Position numbers and translations under genes: made by a program. Positions 20,828 to 33,171 of a stretch of 64,000 nucleotides of DNA are shown piece after piece (position 1 is the stretch's first letter; every line of letters starts with the position of its first letter). The notes beneath the pieces were generated by a model that was not told where the DNA came from, did not search any database, and was given only the letters and a program-made list of their open reading frames with translations. The stretch is from assembly GCA_039111635.1 (NCBI GenBank), contig JBCAQO010000003.1, forward strand, positions 3,720,001 to 3,784,000. The letters run 5' to 3'. This stretch comes from Heterobasidion occidentale. Lineage: Eukaryota > Basidiomycota > Agaricomycetes > Russulales > Bondarzewiaceae.

Positions 20828-21540
20828 TTACCAGCCAGCTCCTGTCACACCAAACCTTCAAGTACGCTGGTTCGCTCGTTACATGGCAAACAGTGCATTC
20901 AACGCTGCTGCGTATACAACGCAGATTTTCAGCCCAGTTTCTCGATAGTATCTCGGTGCGCACTCTTGGAACTATCATCTTCCCTGGTGATATTGTATCT
21001 TAACTTGATTTACCAGCGTTTAGTAGCCTTGCTCTTTTCAGCTCTACTCCCAGTCTCCCTCGTCTCCGCTCATTCTCAACACGTTCCTCGCCTTTTCTTT
21101 GCTAGTGCCACTCTCACTGGCTGAAGATTGAACTTCAGCAACTTTCTGGATGTTTTACATATCACGAACAGCGTGCAGGCCACAATCTGAGCAATGCCAG
21201 GAGGGGCTTGTGGAATGTGACACCCCGGTTTTGGTTGGAGGAAGGAAGCTCCTGAGGGCGTCGAGCCAATTCAAGATATAGGTAACGTGCGGGTATATGT
21301 CGTCTTTATCTTGGGAGTATGACACTTTCCCTCGAATGCGGAACAAGAAACCCTGATGATACCTCGACGCTTGCCTGCGAAGGCTGCGAGGGAGCTTGGA
21401 TGTCAATCTCCTCGGTTGATGTGACTCAAAGTGGTGTCGTAGTCTTGAACGGCGCGTTTATAATGCGTTGCTTTGCGCCCCACCTCCCGCCATCCACTAG
21501 TAAAACTGAGATTCCTCTAGGTCGGAAGCAGGTCTACTCG
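20828..21540. other. no gene recognised
   Basis: Sequence between the retroelement and the decayed ZnF copy F. Only short frames without protein-like character are present; nothing regulatory is recognised. Confidence 0.5.
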
Positions 21541-22402
21541 CAACCAGCATTGCTGCAAGAAACAAATAATGCCAATCGAACTGGAATACTCCCTCACCCT
21601 CATCGATCCGAGCCAAAACCCGAAAGTGATAACTCAGGAGAGACACCGTGAAGGGGCAGTCGAAGGCGAGTGGACGGTCGATAATGACGACGCGGGAACT
21701 GTGTGGGGTGCGACAGGGCAGAGACGGGCGCAAAACAAAAAGATCAAGACGAATGCGAGACAAAGAGCAAGCACAGTGCGTGACCTTCATCTTCAGGTCG
21801 CTATCGGCGACGATCCCGCCGCGTCTCTATCTCTATCGTCGTTGAGCCATCCGGTTCGTTCGCCAGGCCTCCAACAACCCTTGGCGATGTGCCCTCTGCG
21901 GTCGTGCTTGCGGCAGAACCGTTTATCGCACGGCTCAAAGCGAAACTCATCCTCACGAGGCTGACCTTATCTGCAAGCTCTCGTTGCGCTGCTCGTTCTG
22001 TTCTTCGTGATACTGATAGGGATTGTAAGGCGCACCAGCTGTATCGTGGCCGCCCTCAGGCGTCGAAGGCCCTCTGCTTGACAACTTGCAGCCTCCATGA
22101 CGGGCTCACCCGTGGGGTTGTCCAACCCCGTGGCTAGACGTCGTTGATGTGATGTTGTTTTTAGAGACGGGCATGGGCGTGGACCTGGGGAGTGATCACA
22201 GCCATTGGGCGCAGCTCTCAGCTGCCTCGGCTCGCTTTGGGGTAAGCATAGGCACGATGCGCCTGTCTAGCCTTCGAAACCTAGGCTTCTCGCGCCGTTG
22301 CGCCGACCTTCATGTCTACTGTCTTTCCTTGACTCCCCCCGCAGTCGCCTCTCTCCGCATTCTCTATCCTTTCCCTATCAAGCAGCTTCTCTCCGAATCC
22401 TG
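21540..22402 (-). pseudogene. decayed ZnF family copy F
   Basis: The 3' flank (ctcatcgatccgagccaaaa), the first-finger region and the 'gggctcacccgtggggttgtcc' segment (D-N-P-x-G-E/T region) of the family can be aligned in order on the minus strand, but with many substitutions, internal deletions and no continuous frame. It ends where the inverted-repeat element at 22403 begins. It is an old, dead copy. Confidence 0.6.
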
Positions 22403-23129
22403 CATCAGCAAACCTGTAACCAGTCCCAGCCAGTCCCAGAGCCCCAGATACTCCCAGATGCTTAGGTCATCTAGGGACATCTGGCTAGATGTCTGTGTAT
22501 GCCCAGATCTAGACAGATAAGGTGCTCTATCAATAAGCTGACTAGGAGGACATTTTTGGAAGGCATTGTTTGTAATGTCAGTGCTGCTTCTAAATTTTTC
22601 AATACAAGAGCTGAGAAGAAATTCCCAGTAATGTACCAGACTGTCATTGGTGCTATCTGTTGAATATCAGCTTGCTAGTGGTATTGAGATACTTTCCTGT
22701 ATCATAGCTCTCAAATGATGTATCATATGCCATCATTCTTCCATGAATAGATGCTAAAAATGCGAAAATAGATGTTGCCTCACTGAGTTTAGGCATCCCA
22801 AAATTCTTTCAAGTCTCAGAGAGCTTGTTATAAGCAAAATGTTGTTGAGGAATATCATAGTCATATAGTGGAGTGGATAATTGTGGTCTTAACATTGCTT
22901 ACAGCCGGTGAATGATTCAAGAGGTTCTGGGTTCAATTCCTGCACAGTGAAGATTGATTTTTGCAGTCGTCCTATTGACGACAATTATCTAATCATTTCC
23001 ATATATGGTGCATCCAGACATATCTGTCCAGACACCGGTGTGTCTGTCTAATCGGGGACTTGCTAGAGGCATCTGGGGGCCTAGGAGTGTCTGTCTAGGT
23101 TGGTACAGACACTTTCCAGTTTGCTGATG
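22403..23129. mobile_element. candidate small non-autonomous inverted-repeat element
   Basis: The segment is bounded by CATCAGCAAAC at 22403-22413 and its exact reverse complement at 23119-23129. Internally, both ends are rich in cagat/cagac words (ccagatactcccagatgc on the left; tgtctgtctaat on the right). It has no coding frame and is more AT-rich than its flanks. It separates two ZnF-derived segments. A clear target duplication was not established (at most TG). This may be a MITE; the boundaries are provisional. Confidence 0.45.
22865..22950 (+). other. tRNA-related sequence (SINE-head-like)
   Basis: The segment contains GGTTCTGGGTTCAATTCC, which fits the tRNA T-arm/B box, and an upstream tagtggagtggataa that weakly fits an A box about 50 bp earlier. 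The outer ends do not form an acceptor stem, so it is not a functional tRNA. It may be the tRNA-derived part of a SINE inside the small element. Confidence 0.35.
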
Positions 23130-23345
23130 TGTACGCGCTCTCGCATCCTCTATGCATTCTCTCGCCGCTTGCCGCACTGCCGCTCAGTTCTCCCGCAGGT
23201 CGAGGCCCTCCGCTTGCCAGCATTACAGGCTCAATGACGAACTCACCTACGGGGTTGTCCACCCTATAGGTGGACGTTGTTGATCTAGTGTTGTGTGAGT
23301 GAAGGGCGTTGTCGTAAACCTGTGGGAGGACCACAGGCATCTGGC
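23130..23345 (-). pseudogene. ZnF family fragment G
   Basis: A short minus-strand piece covers PVVLPQVYDNAL...TSTYRVDNPVGEFVIEPV, about 95% identical at DNA level to the same part of copy C. No fingers follow; toward 22403 the sequence is the small inverted-repeat element. It is a truncated copy, younger than copy F. Confidence 0.65.
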
Positions 23346-24300
23346 GCTGCTCACCAGCTAGACGACAAGGCAGGGAGCAAAGATCCTGTCATGTGCGCAC
23401 CCATCTTGTATAAGGGACCTCAAGGGAGAATTAAGAGCGTCGAACCTATTCACGGTATAGTATGCCATCAATGTCTTGGGGGTCTGGCACTTTTACCCCG
23501 TATGCGGAACCGGGCACACTGGTACCACCTTGGCACTCGCTTCGTAAACGCTGCGGGGGGAGCTCAGGGGTCAGTGGATTTGACTGAACATCGCGCCATA
23601 GTTGAATGGTACGGCATGCGGAAGGCGCTGTTGCACATCGCGAAATGAAAGCACAGAATACTTATGTACGCGTCGTTGGTTCTGGAATGGCATTGAATGA
23701 CGCAGCTATCTAGTGTTGGCTACTCCGGTGCTGTGCAAAATCTATTTGTGCCCCACCTCCCGCCAACCTCTTGATTATTATTCCTTGCACACACCTTGCA
23801 CCTTCACCGGTCGAGAATCGCCATGTTGAAGAAGCGTGGCAAGGCCAGGCGAGCAGCATTTCATTCACCTTATGACGATTATTCGCAGCTCCTAATTTGT
23901 GACTGACCTGGATACGAGTGGACCGTCAATGTCGCGGTGGCCATGGTGATGCTCGTAGTCGTGCTGCATCTGCATGACAAGGTCATTCAATATCCATCCC
24001 GCCTCGTTGACAACTCTTCTCCAGAGGGAAGAGTATATGAAGGTGTCACACCACATCTAATTCAAAGCGCTGCCCATCTCACACGAAGTGATATGTTTGT
24101 AGCTGCGACAAGTCACTTATGTGTGGGTCCTCGGCTATGATCAAATATGCGGTATGTGACTGGTATATCTCGCTTTCCAAGAACATATCAAAACGAAGTC
24201 GCGGACTCCGATGAAGAGTGGAAGAGAGGATCTGAGGAAAATAAAATGGAAACAGTGCACGTAGACGAAGCCTTTATCGTTTCACTTCGAAGACATCCTT
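23346..24300. other. no gene recognised
   Basis: Only short frames are present. There is no recognisable domain, repeat copy or RNA gene. Unit C sequence becomes alignable after about 24300. Confidence 0.45.
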
Positions 24301-27300
24301 CGAATTGCGGCATGGTGAGGAGGTGAAAAACCCGAAATATAGATAGAACCCTATGGGAATCACAGATAGCGCACTGCGAATTATTATATCGGAAATATCA
24401 TGGACGGAAAGGGGAGATATAAGTACGAAGAGTCCTTCATGCCGACGCCGAGCTGGTAAAGCACGCGCCTAGACGGGCTGACTCTACTGAAGCGTGCCTT
24501 ACATAATTTGTATAAGCAGCTTTCTCCACCTGCTCCCACTCAGTCCTCCAGGTCCGAACAAGTGGACTACGAACCTCTACGAACAGTGAACCAGGGATCC
24601 TGCAGGGAACAACTGGCGTCAGAAACTGTCACACTCTCGCACCCTCATCGATCCGAGCCAAAAGCACAAGGCAATAAACCGGCAGCAATGTCGTGAAAGG
24701 GAATGCGAAGACGAGTGTGTAATCAATAACGATGCGGCAACCGTGTGGGGTACAAGAGGGAAAGGTTGGGCGCAACATAAAAGAGAAGAGAACGAAAGGG
24801 AGAGTGGGTGAAAGATAATGGTGCGTACCTCCGACGATCCCGCCGCACCTCTATTCCTACCGCCACCCCGAGGGTCCACTCAGCCAGGCCATGAACCACC
24901 TCATCGGGTTCGTGTGCCGATCCTCAAACTTCCTAGCCGGGCAATTTTCACTTTTGTGACGAGTCACCCCATCAGGGCGCGCGTAGAAGAAGATGTCGCA
25001 CCAGTCGCACGGGAACTTGTCAACGTAGTGGATGGTGACGACGTGCCGTCTGCGGTCGTATGTGCGCGTGAACGACTTGTTGCATGGGAGGCAGCGCAGT
25101 GGGTCCCCGCCGAAGATCTTCTCGTCGATCACGACGGCGGCCGCGCGCTTACTGATGCTAGACTCGACTCCGAGCTGGTATTGGTGCTCATCATGATCGT
25201 ACTCGTGAGGCCCGCTGTTCTCGCCTTGGCTACCCGCAGGCATCCACATCGAAGGCCCTCCGCTTGCCAGCATTACAGGCTCGATGACGAACTCACCTGC
25301 GGGGTTGTCCACCCTGTAGGTGGACGTTGTTGATCTAGTGTTGTGTGATTGAAGGGCGTTGTCGTAGGCCTGTGGGAGGACCACAGGCATCTGACGCAGC
25401 CCTCCAGCTACCGCGACTGGCCACGGGGCAGGCTTCGGCGCGATGCGCCTGTCCCTGGTCTCCCGGGGCCAAGTCCTCTCGCTCCATTCTCCTCTCCCGC
25501 CCTCCTTCGCTTTTCTTTCCTCCTGCCATCTCTCGCCGGTACTCCCTCCATGCACCTTCCTCCCCATTGCAGTCGCCTCTCCCACTACCCGCTCTAGCCT
25601 CGCCCTCTTTGACTGCTGCTGCTCCTCCGCATCCCACGCACGTTTCCTCGTCGATGGCCGCGCCGCCGCTGCTTCTCGGGGCGGGTTGAAGCGCGTTGTG
25701 TCGATGAACGGAACCGTAAAGAGGTCCGCGGCACCTTGCGACTCTATGATGGTTGCTCTCTGCACATCAGTCGGAATGGCACGCGTCACGTAAGGGGCGC
25801 AGGTGGTGAGTGCGGAGTAAGTGACGGGTGGAGCGGGGGCGGGAGTTGCGCTGGGGATGGGCTAGGCGGCCATGCCAGCATGTGACGGTCGGGTGCAGAC
25901 ATAAGGGTAGGTGCATATGTCGGGACGGTAGGTGCCCGGTAATGAGGGATCAGCGGCACTGGTGTCGAGGTAGAGGCCCAGGCAGGCAGTGCGGCAGAGA
26001 TTGAGCCGGGGAAGGGGGGCAGAGGGAAGGGAAGGGGGGACAGGAGAGGGCCGGGGACAGGGCCACGCTGTGGCGGAGGGGCGGGGAACAGAGAGCCCGT
26101 CACACGCGCACTTGAGCGCGCGCGCGTGTTGAAGTGCTGGGTATACCCAGCATCGTATGGGGGAACAAGAGCTCCCCCATGGCTGCGTGCGACACGCACG
26201 TTCTGAAAGTGAAAAGGAGCAGCTCGTGAGTGGCGCTGTCAAAATACCATAACGAAGGGATGTTGACTACCAAATTTTCACCGAGCTCTTGCTCAGTATG
26301 GTTGGATCGGGACCATGAAGGCCCCGCGCCAGGAGTTGCATGTCACGTTAAGAAATTTCAAGGCCCCACAAGATATGTACCTACTCGAGAATCCTTCCTG
26401 GTTCCAGGAAGGCCAGCCGGGTGGGTACCGTGACATGCCGGCTCGTCACGTTCGATGAAGTGTAGAAAGATCTGTACTCTGACTGGTAATTGACGATGGA
26501 GAAATGGTGAGGCTCGAAGGGGTAGTCGACTGTGAGGCTCCTCCCCTCGTCAGGCCATTCAGATATACCCCCCCTTCAGGTGAGCGCTAATTGACTTCTC
26601 GCACGGCTCCACGGTGCGCGCACCACGTTCTGTTCTCTCATGCCGTACAGCCGTATTCTGACACCTAATGAGTTTGGCTTCCGAACCAAGAGCAAGGCCT
26701 CGCCATTGTTCGAAGGCAGAAACCTGTGATTTGGTGTTGATTACGCCCCAAGCACAGCTCGCAGCGCCGAGTGCGTACTGTCAAGCGAATTCAGCCTCAT
26801 GCCCATGCTTGAGGATGAGAACGTGTGTGATCAGATGCGTCTGTGTTTCTGGGGTCCGTTGTATGTTATCTCTCGTCTGAACTTTGACCAAGTTGGGCTG
26901 ATGCGGGCTTTCTAATGGCGGGAGCAGGTCGTTCGGGACAAAGCAAGAACGACAAGGAACTTACCCACGTCGCAGGAGTTCGCGTACAACGTCGTTTTGG
27001 GCCCATCTGTAGCTATTTGTTCGACGCAGCCGTCAGTCGGTCCAGTCATCCTTGAAGATGATATGTCCCTCTTGTCCATATCTTACCCAATATACGAGGA
27101 TCTTCTCGCCTATCCTCTCGCCTGATTCCTCGCATCAATACTGCCTCCGGTCTGGAGAATTCAAATTAGGCCTCACTCCTCAAGCTCAAGGTTGTAGGCG
27201 CATCAGGGCGCCTGATTTTAGGGATCGTGCCATCGTGAACGGCATCATTAAAAATTACTCGCCTTTGAAATTTGAAGCTTCTAGCCGCTTCTAGGACCCA

Positions 27301-29100
27301 GCTGGACAAATTTACAACAAGGCCTAACAAGGCACGTTCCTTTGTGTCATTTTTGTCCCAGTTTCTTCATAATGCGTCATTGCAGCACAACATCTTGACA
27401 AGTTATCATGTTGACCTGGGACTTGACGGTGTTTGAGAGGGACGGCGAGCTGACTATCGCAACAAGTAATGAGAAATCTGATCCATGAACACCGATATGG
27501 GGTCTTTTGTCGTCGGCTTCGAGTGGCAAGGCCAAATATGGGTCCACTTCCCGATATGTGCTGGTTGTGAAGTTGGCGGAGCTACGCGTCGTCTCGTGAA
27601 ATGTTTTACACTAGGACGGTACCGGCGTGGGCCTCACAGCCATCTTCTGCATGCTCGATTATTCCGCAGACCAAATCCTTCGCATTTGACTCCCACCTCT
27701 GTGCCCGTCCTTCACTATAACTGCGCTGCATTCTCTCCTGACCTGCAGGCCGTATCGCCCGATAACCAAATCATCAACCACCTCGTCTAAGTATGTGGAG
27801 TCCTCCCCGAGTGTGAAGGGACCCACGCGCTTGGTGGGCATTGTTTGCTATTTGAGTCGACGGAGCTAATCATTGGGCTCGTACCCTCGTTTACTTAGGA
27901 GGAATTTCTTTCTTCTCCATCAGTTCATCAATCAAGCGAGGGCGATGGCAAACATGCTCGAGCATGCCCGTGCAGTACGTATCGCCGAATCAGGATCTCT
28001 CTCCATGGGTCGTGTCCCTCCTTCTGCTCCTGACTCTCTCTGGCATTTGCATCCCCCATATGCCCGTCTTTTGGTCTATTGCGCTTAGGCCACTCTCATT
28101 TCCTTCCCAGCTGTCACTTCCCGTCTGAAATCAGGATTCCTCGCTTGTTGGATGAACTCAAGGTCTAGGCCTTCGGATTATAACGCCAGACTTTTCTTTG
28201 ACGAATCTATCACGCTCGACCTAGGCAGAGACCTTTGATTCTGATTTCTGGCGCGAGCCATAGCTTGGGGATGGATCCAATGGAGCGTCATCGCACGGCT
28301 ATCCTGTCGCTCATAAGGTATTTGTAAGGCCCTGAGCATGTTTCTTCAATGCCTCAGTTGTGCGCGCCGCGCGGCTTCCATTTTCAAGATGAGCCTCATT
28401 AGGGTTACGTCTGGTCAGGCCGCCGCCTGAAGGCAATGATTGTAGAAATATTCAAGACCGCTTGAGGCGATTGGTCTCTGGTCCAACGACTCGCAGATAA
28501 GTGCATTGACTAAGACAGCCGACCAACATGGGAAAAATGTTTGTTGCGGACTGGCCAGCGATATTTTTTCTCTCCTCGCTCCTGAACCATTCTTTTTCCG
28601 CGACATCACGTTGAAGGATGGTGCTCAGTGTTGGAAGGGTATTCAGCGAGTATATAGCAGTAAAAAAGTGTCTTTTACTCAACAGAGAACAGAATTCCGG
28701 CGATAACCTCTTTTTGCGTGATGGAAGTTGACCGTGGCAAACATGGAGGCAGCGAATGGAGTGAAACACATAAACAGAATGAGGGAGTTATCTCTTGAAT
28801 TATTTCAAGTGCTTAAACATGAGTTGTGGATCATGTATACGGGATATGGTTCATACAGAATGATCGACGTTGGAGGACAAGATGAAGTGAACCCGCTGTT
28901 ATGGCGCCGATTCGGTTGCCGACTCATTTAATCTCCGCTAGTCTGCTGGGCGCTTGCATTGCCCTCGAGTGACCGTGTGGTTCCTTCATCGCTTTGCTCA
29001 GAGTTGCTATTGTCCAGTCTTATGCCAAGTTTCGAAAATCCAGATACGGCTAGCGTCATAGGTGTCCATGTTCATGAAAAGTATTGGAGCCTCGAGTGCC
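24300..29100 (-). repeat. dispersed ZnF unit, copy C (most complete)
   Basis: Contains the ZnF 3' flank, the only uninterrupted ZnF frame, the conserved upstream block at 27162-27300, the 'gagtcgacggagctaat...ctcgtaccctc' segment near 27855 (also at 40200), and block H at about 28700-29000 (also at 6800 and 41100). No other convincing gene is found in 26.2-29.1 kb. Confidence 0.65.
24857..25789 (-). CDS. two-zinc-finger protein, copy C (uninterrupted)
   Basis: 310 codons are open from about 25789 to a TAG at 24857. Features in order: R-A-I-P-T-D-V-Q start region; a basic SKRARLE cluster near residue 60; a long charged/Gly-rich linker; the family segment TSTYRVDNPAGEFVIEPV near residue 155; a C2H2 finger (CLPCNKSFTRTYDRRRH, H-x4-H) near 235; a second finger CDWC...H-x4-C near 265; and a Trp-rich C-terminus (RWFMAWLSGPSGWR). 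No ATG begins this frame; it is open further upstream, so an earlier exon with the Pro-rich part (about 26199-25800) is likely. It is probably a nuclear DNA- or RNA-binding protein; the target is unknown. It is the sole copy with both fingers in one frame. Confidence 0.7.
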   Translation of the reverse strand: MTRAIPTDVQRATIIESQGAADLFTVPFIDTTRFNPPREAAAARPSTRKRAWDAEEQQQSKRARLERVVGEATAMGRKVHGGSTGERWQEERKAKEGGRGEWSERTWPRETRDRRIAPKPAPWPVAVAGGLRQMPVVLPQAYDNALQSHNTRSTTSTYRVDNPAGEFVIEPVMLASGGPSMWMPAGSQGENSGPHEYDHDEHQYQLGVESSISKRAAAVVIDEKIFGGDPLRCLPCNKSFTRTYDRRRHVVTIHYVDKFPCDWCDIFFYARPDGVTRHKSENCPARKFEDRHTNPMRWFMAWLSGPSGWR

Positions 29101-29730
29101 AGGCAAGCTCAGTCAGCATATTATTTCGATCGACATCCTCACATCTTAGCTGATAGCTCTGCTTCTTTGCGGCGTAAGCAGCCTAACCCAGATTCACATC
29201 ATATCATCGTACATGTGATGTGCTTACCGAGCTGTTAAGATATACTCACTTTGTGCTCAGGGCCTTGCAGAGACGAATAGTCTCTACCTCGGTGATATCC
29301 CACTTTGTCCAATACAATGTTCAAGCGCTTCCCGATTCTTGACTCTCCATAACTCCAGAATCAGGATCAACGCTCTCACATATAGAGAATAGATTGAGCT
29401 CGATTTCGGCCTCTTAATAGTCACCAAATGGACAACGGACGAGTCCTTTGTTTTAAAAGTCGCTCGACACATTATGTACGCATTTGTCCTCCTCGTATAT
29501 ATCAATCCTATGCTCAGCTTTGTGGTTGCTTGTATATGTGCACTTGTAGATGCTTGAGGGTCTTTCTTAGTTTCACCCGAACCTCGTCATATCCCACGAT
29601 TGTTTTTCATGAGATTCGGCAGAGCCTGCAGCTGTCCTATTTCCTGTAAATCGGTATACACAATACTTACTTGTTGGTCTCCCTTCGATGAAGATCAGAG
29701 GATTGTCCGATTAATTCAAAAAATTGTTTT
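29100..29730. other. no gene recognised
   Basis: Short frames only. The part from about 29640 may hold an upstream exon of the DUF6532-like gene but no family similarity is visible there. Confidence 0.4.
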
Positions 29731-29733
29731 CAG

Positions 29734-30369
29734 GCGCCTGGCCAGGTATCCTTTCCATGTAACCTGTAAAGTCATTGCCACTGACACTGTGATTGATTGC
29801 AGGGTATGACTTGGCGGAATAAGCCCTATCGCCACCCCATCATCATCTCTGTGATACAACAGCACTTCTTTGACGGGCCGTCAAGCTTCGCATCTCGCAA
29901 CGGCGCCAGTTTCCCATCCACCCGCAATGATGAAGGCAATGCCGTCCGAGAGGTGCCAGCGGCCATGGTCAGCTTGGTTTCAACAGCGGTATGTTCGTCC
30001 ACCACACTCTCCTCTCTTCAACGATCTCACATGTTGTTATACTAGGTCTATGCATCGTTATACGAGTGCCGCACTGGGGAACGCAAGCCCGTCGACTTCG
30101 CCGCCAATGTATACGCTGATGTCTATTCCGGTCATATGTCGACATTGAAGCAGATTGAGGAGAAGTGGGAGAGCTCATATCACATCATGATGGCAGATAT
30201 CTATTCTCAAGCTCAGTAAGTGTCTGTCTTTTGTGTTATTTGCTAATGTAAATCTATTTTTCATGGTAGACGTGCGGCATCGAACGTGAAAGATTCAAGC
30301 ACCAGCGTTGTTGCTCCGGCCCAAGTCGACTTCGATCATATGGACGACGATTCCGATGTACAGGCTTAA
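29734..30369 (+). CDS. DUF6532-like protein, C-terminal part, fused to ZnF repeat DNA
   Basis: Exons at about 29803-29988, 30046-30215 and 30270-30369 (perhaps also 29734-29745) join in phase across GT-AG introns of 54-57 bp. The product has WRNKPYRHPIIISVI, a hydrophobic REVPAAMVSLVSTAVYASL helix, TGERKPVDFAANVYADVY and SSYHIMMADIYSQAQ, the pattern of the fungal DUF6532 family, whose function is unknown. The last codons and TAA stop lie in sequence derived from ZnF copy D. The N-terminal half is missing or unrecognised, so this may be a remnant. Confidence 0.55.
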
Positions 30370-31348
30370 TGACGAACTCACCTGCGGGGTTGTCCACCCT
30401 GTGGGTGGACATTGTTGATTTATCGCTGTTCTGGTTGAGGGCGTTGTCGTCGAACTGTGGCACGACCACAAGTCTTGGGTGCAGCCCTCCAACTGCTTCG
30501 ACCGGCCCCGGGGCAGGCTTAGACACGATGCGCTGAAACCCGCTCCCAAAAGACCAAGTCCCCTCGCTCCTCTCGCTCCTCGTTCCGCTCCCGCCCTCCC
30601 TCGCCTTCACCGTCCCTTCCCCTCCCTCACCCGCACTCATAGCCCTCATCGTGCTCGCCCCGGCAATTGCCTCTCCTAAGCCTTCCTCCACCTTTGCCTT
30701 CTTCAGCGGCGGCTGCTCCTCTGCGTCCACCCCTCTCTTCCTCGTCTCCCGACGCAAGACCGATGGGTCCCACCGTGGGTCGAGTCGCGCTTCGATGACG
30801 GTGCGCGTGATGTCCGCCCATGGACCCTTGAAGGGCCTCACGGCGCCTTCTAGTGCCGAGCATGTCGACATTTGGGTGTCCGTCAATATGACGCGCGCCA
30901 TCGAAATGGCGTCGGGGGCGGGGGCGACGGGGGTGGTAGGTGCGGTTGGGGTAGCGGGAGAGATGATGATGTCCGGCACAGTAGGGGTGACGGGTGCGGT
31001 GGTGTTGGGAGGTGCGACACGGGCGATGGGGGATTAGAGCTCCTCTGAGGTGGGGCTGAGCGGCCCTGTCCGTACGTCAGGGACGGACGTGGGAGTCGGT
31101 GCGGGCGCATGCGGTACCCGGCGACGAAGGGCCAGTACCAGCGTCGAGGTGGATGTGCAGGTTGGAAGGGTGAAGGGGATTGTGGCGGGAAACGTGAAGG
31201 GGGGAGTGAAGAACGATGGGCCGGGGTGGGCGGACATGACAGAGAGCAGCGAGCCCGCCTCGCGCGATCTCAAGCGCAGGCGCGCATCATAGGGCCGACT
31301 GTAGCCAGCTATGTCTTGGGGGACAGGGAGTCTCCCGCGGCTGCGCAT
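30358..31348 (-). pseudogene. ZnF family copy D, zinc fingers lost
   Basis: The Pro-rich N-terminal part (31348-31034) ends at an in-frame TAA followed by the same frame again, then SMARVILTDTQ, DPRWDPSVLRRETRKR, KKAKVEEG and THRVDNPAGEFVIKPV. Right after this the family sequence ends at 30358 and DUF6532-like gene DNA begins, so both zinc fingers are missing. With a nonsense codon and a truncated 3' end it is not expected to make a working family member. Confidence 0.65.
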
Positions 31349-32760
31349 GATACACGCGCCCTGACAGTGAAGAGGAACGGTTCGTGAGTGGCACAGTCGA
31401 CATGTCAGAGCAAAAAGAAACTTACTGCCGGCATGACGTTGAGCTCTTGCTCAGCGTTGTTGAATTGGGACCCTGAACGTCCCGCACCAGCAGCTGTGTG
31501 ACGATCATCTCAGTAGATTTCAATGCCATGAAACATATCTACGCACTCGAAAGCTCTTCCTGCGTCCAGGACGGCCAGACGTATGTGTTGTGTGACATGG
31601 CTTCGTGCTGTGGATGGCTGTGGAAAGTTTGGGGTTGTAGGTAAGCTGAGTGGTGAAGTCTGGATGGGTGGTCGATGCTTGCGCTCCTCCTCTTGTCCAA
31701 TCGTCTAGATATGCTACTGCCCTCGGGGCGGGCGCTAGCCAACTTCTCGAACAATTCCATGGTCTAGCCGACATGCCTTGTTTTTTGATGCCGCACAGTC
31801 GCATGCCCTCGCCTGTTGACATTGAGTTTGGAACTAGGAATTTAGTGCGTTCATTGTTCGAAGGCAGCAAAAGGCTGTCCTGTTCTCATTACGCAAGGGG
31901 TCCGACTGCCAGCACCAAGTGCTGAAAACGAATTTCTGCCTCATGTACACGCTGCACAAGGGCATGTTCGAGTAATGATATACGTCTGTGTTTCTAGGGT
32001 GCGCTACATGTTATCGTTTAGCATCCGAAAGTTGATGGAGTCGGTATTGTGCAGGTCTTCTGATGGCGGGGGCGAGGCCTTCGGAACAAAGCAAGGACGA
32101 CGAAGAAATTACCCACGTCGCGGTTGCCCCCTTACACCGTCGGTCGGTCTTCGAACATAGCGTTCAACAGAGTCAATCGTCGATTTCCCCTCGCTCGGTC
32201 TACTTCTCCGGACGAATTTTCTTTCCTGTCCATATATCATCTGTCATGTATGAGACTTTTCTCCATTTCTTTCTCGTGCCGATCCTGGGTCGTCAGTCCA
32301 GATCTGACCTCGCATCTCAAAGTTGTAGGTGCGCCAGGGCGCTTGATTTTAGGGATTGTGCCATCGTGAAGGGCATCATGGAAGATCACTCGCCTCGGAA
32401 CTTCGAATCTTCTAGCCGCTTATGGGATCAATTGTGATGCGCGTGTCCCAATCCGTTCGCAGGTACGCCAAGGCATGTTCCTCCGCGATATTTTTGTACC
32501 CTTTTCTTTCCTCACAGTGCGTTGTTGCAGCACAGCGTCTGAGCAATTAATTGCGCCCTTTCGGGCTTGACGGCGCGTGAGAGGGAAGTCGAGCCGAGTA
32601 TCACAACGAGTAAGAAGGGAATGGATGTGCTGAACCAATTTGGGGTCTATTGTTGTCGGGTTCGAGTGGCAAGGTCAAATATGGTTCCATTTGTTCTTTG
32701 GTCACGTCGTTGTCGAAGCTACGCGCCGCCTGGTGAAACGTTTTGTCACCAGGATGCATC
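30358..32760 (-). repeat. dispersed ZnF unit D, left part
   Basis: Homology to B and C runs from 30358, the junction with the DUF6532-like gene, to about 32760 (ggtgaaacgttttgtcacc), including the conserved block at 32310-32440. The unit resumes near 40.07 kb on the far side of the Plavaka element. Confidence 0.7.
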
Positions 32761-33171
32761 AGCAAAACAGCAAAAATCTTTTCTAACCTTGTAGTGCTTG
32801 AGGCAAGGTTGTAAGCTTCGAAAAGTAGATAAAGCTTGACAGACAGACGCACTTAGTTTGTGTAGATTCGGCTCGTAGAAAAGTGCCCTAAGTATAAACA
32901 GGCTTTTGAAAGCTCTACCAAGCTGGATGTCGTAGATAAGTCCTTCGGATCTTGGAGCATGTGTCAAGTGTACGGTCGTAGGCAATGTACACAGTGAGTG
33001 TTCCACAGCAACTCACAAGTAGCGGAGTCTGAAATTTCGTAGCAAATGCGAGACAAATCAACCAATTTATTCATTGGTGAAGATACAGGACATGCTACAT
33101 ATGATACACAGACATAGTTGACAAGAAAAAATATGGGAGGTTGGCAAAGGCATCGGCGCAAGAATCTCGTG
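32760..33171. other. left flank/end of the Plavaka element, non-coding
   Basis: No gene is seen. The left end of the Plavaka element should lie here, because ZnF-unit homology stops at about 32760, but I could not identify a matching inverted repeat on the right. Confidence 0.4.

Noticed and set aside
20762..21124. 120-codon frame starting in the right LTR and running into the flank
   Set aside because: It crosses the exact element boundary defined by the target duplication and has no protein-like features.
22865..22950. Functional tRNA gene
   Set aside because: A B-box-like segment is present but no acceptor stem, convincing D-arm or anticodon arm can be formed.
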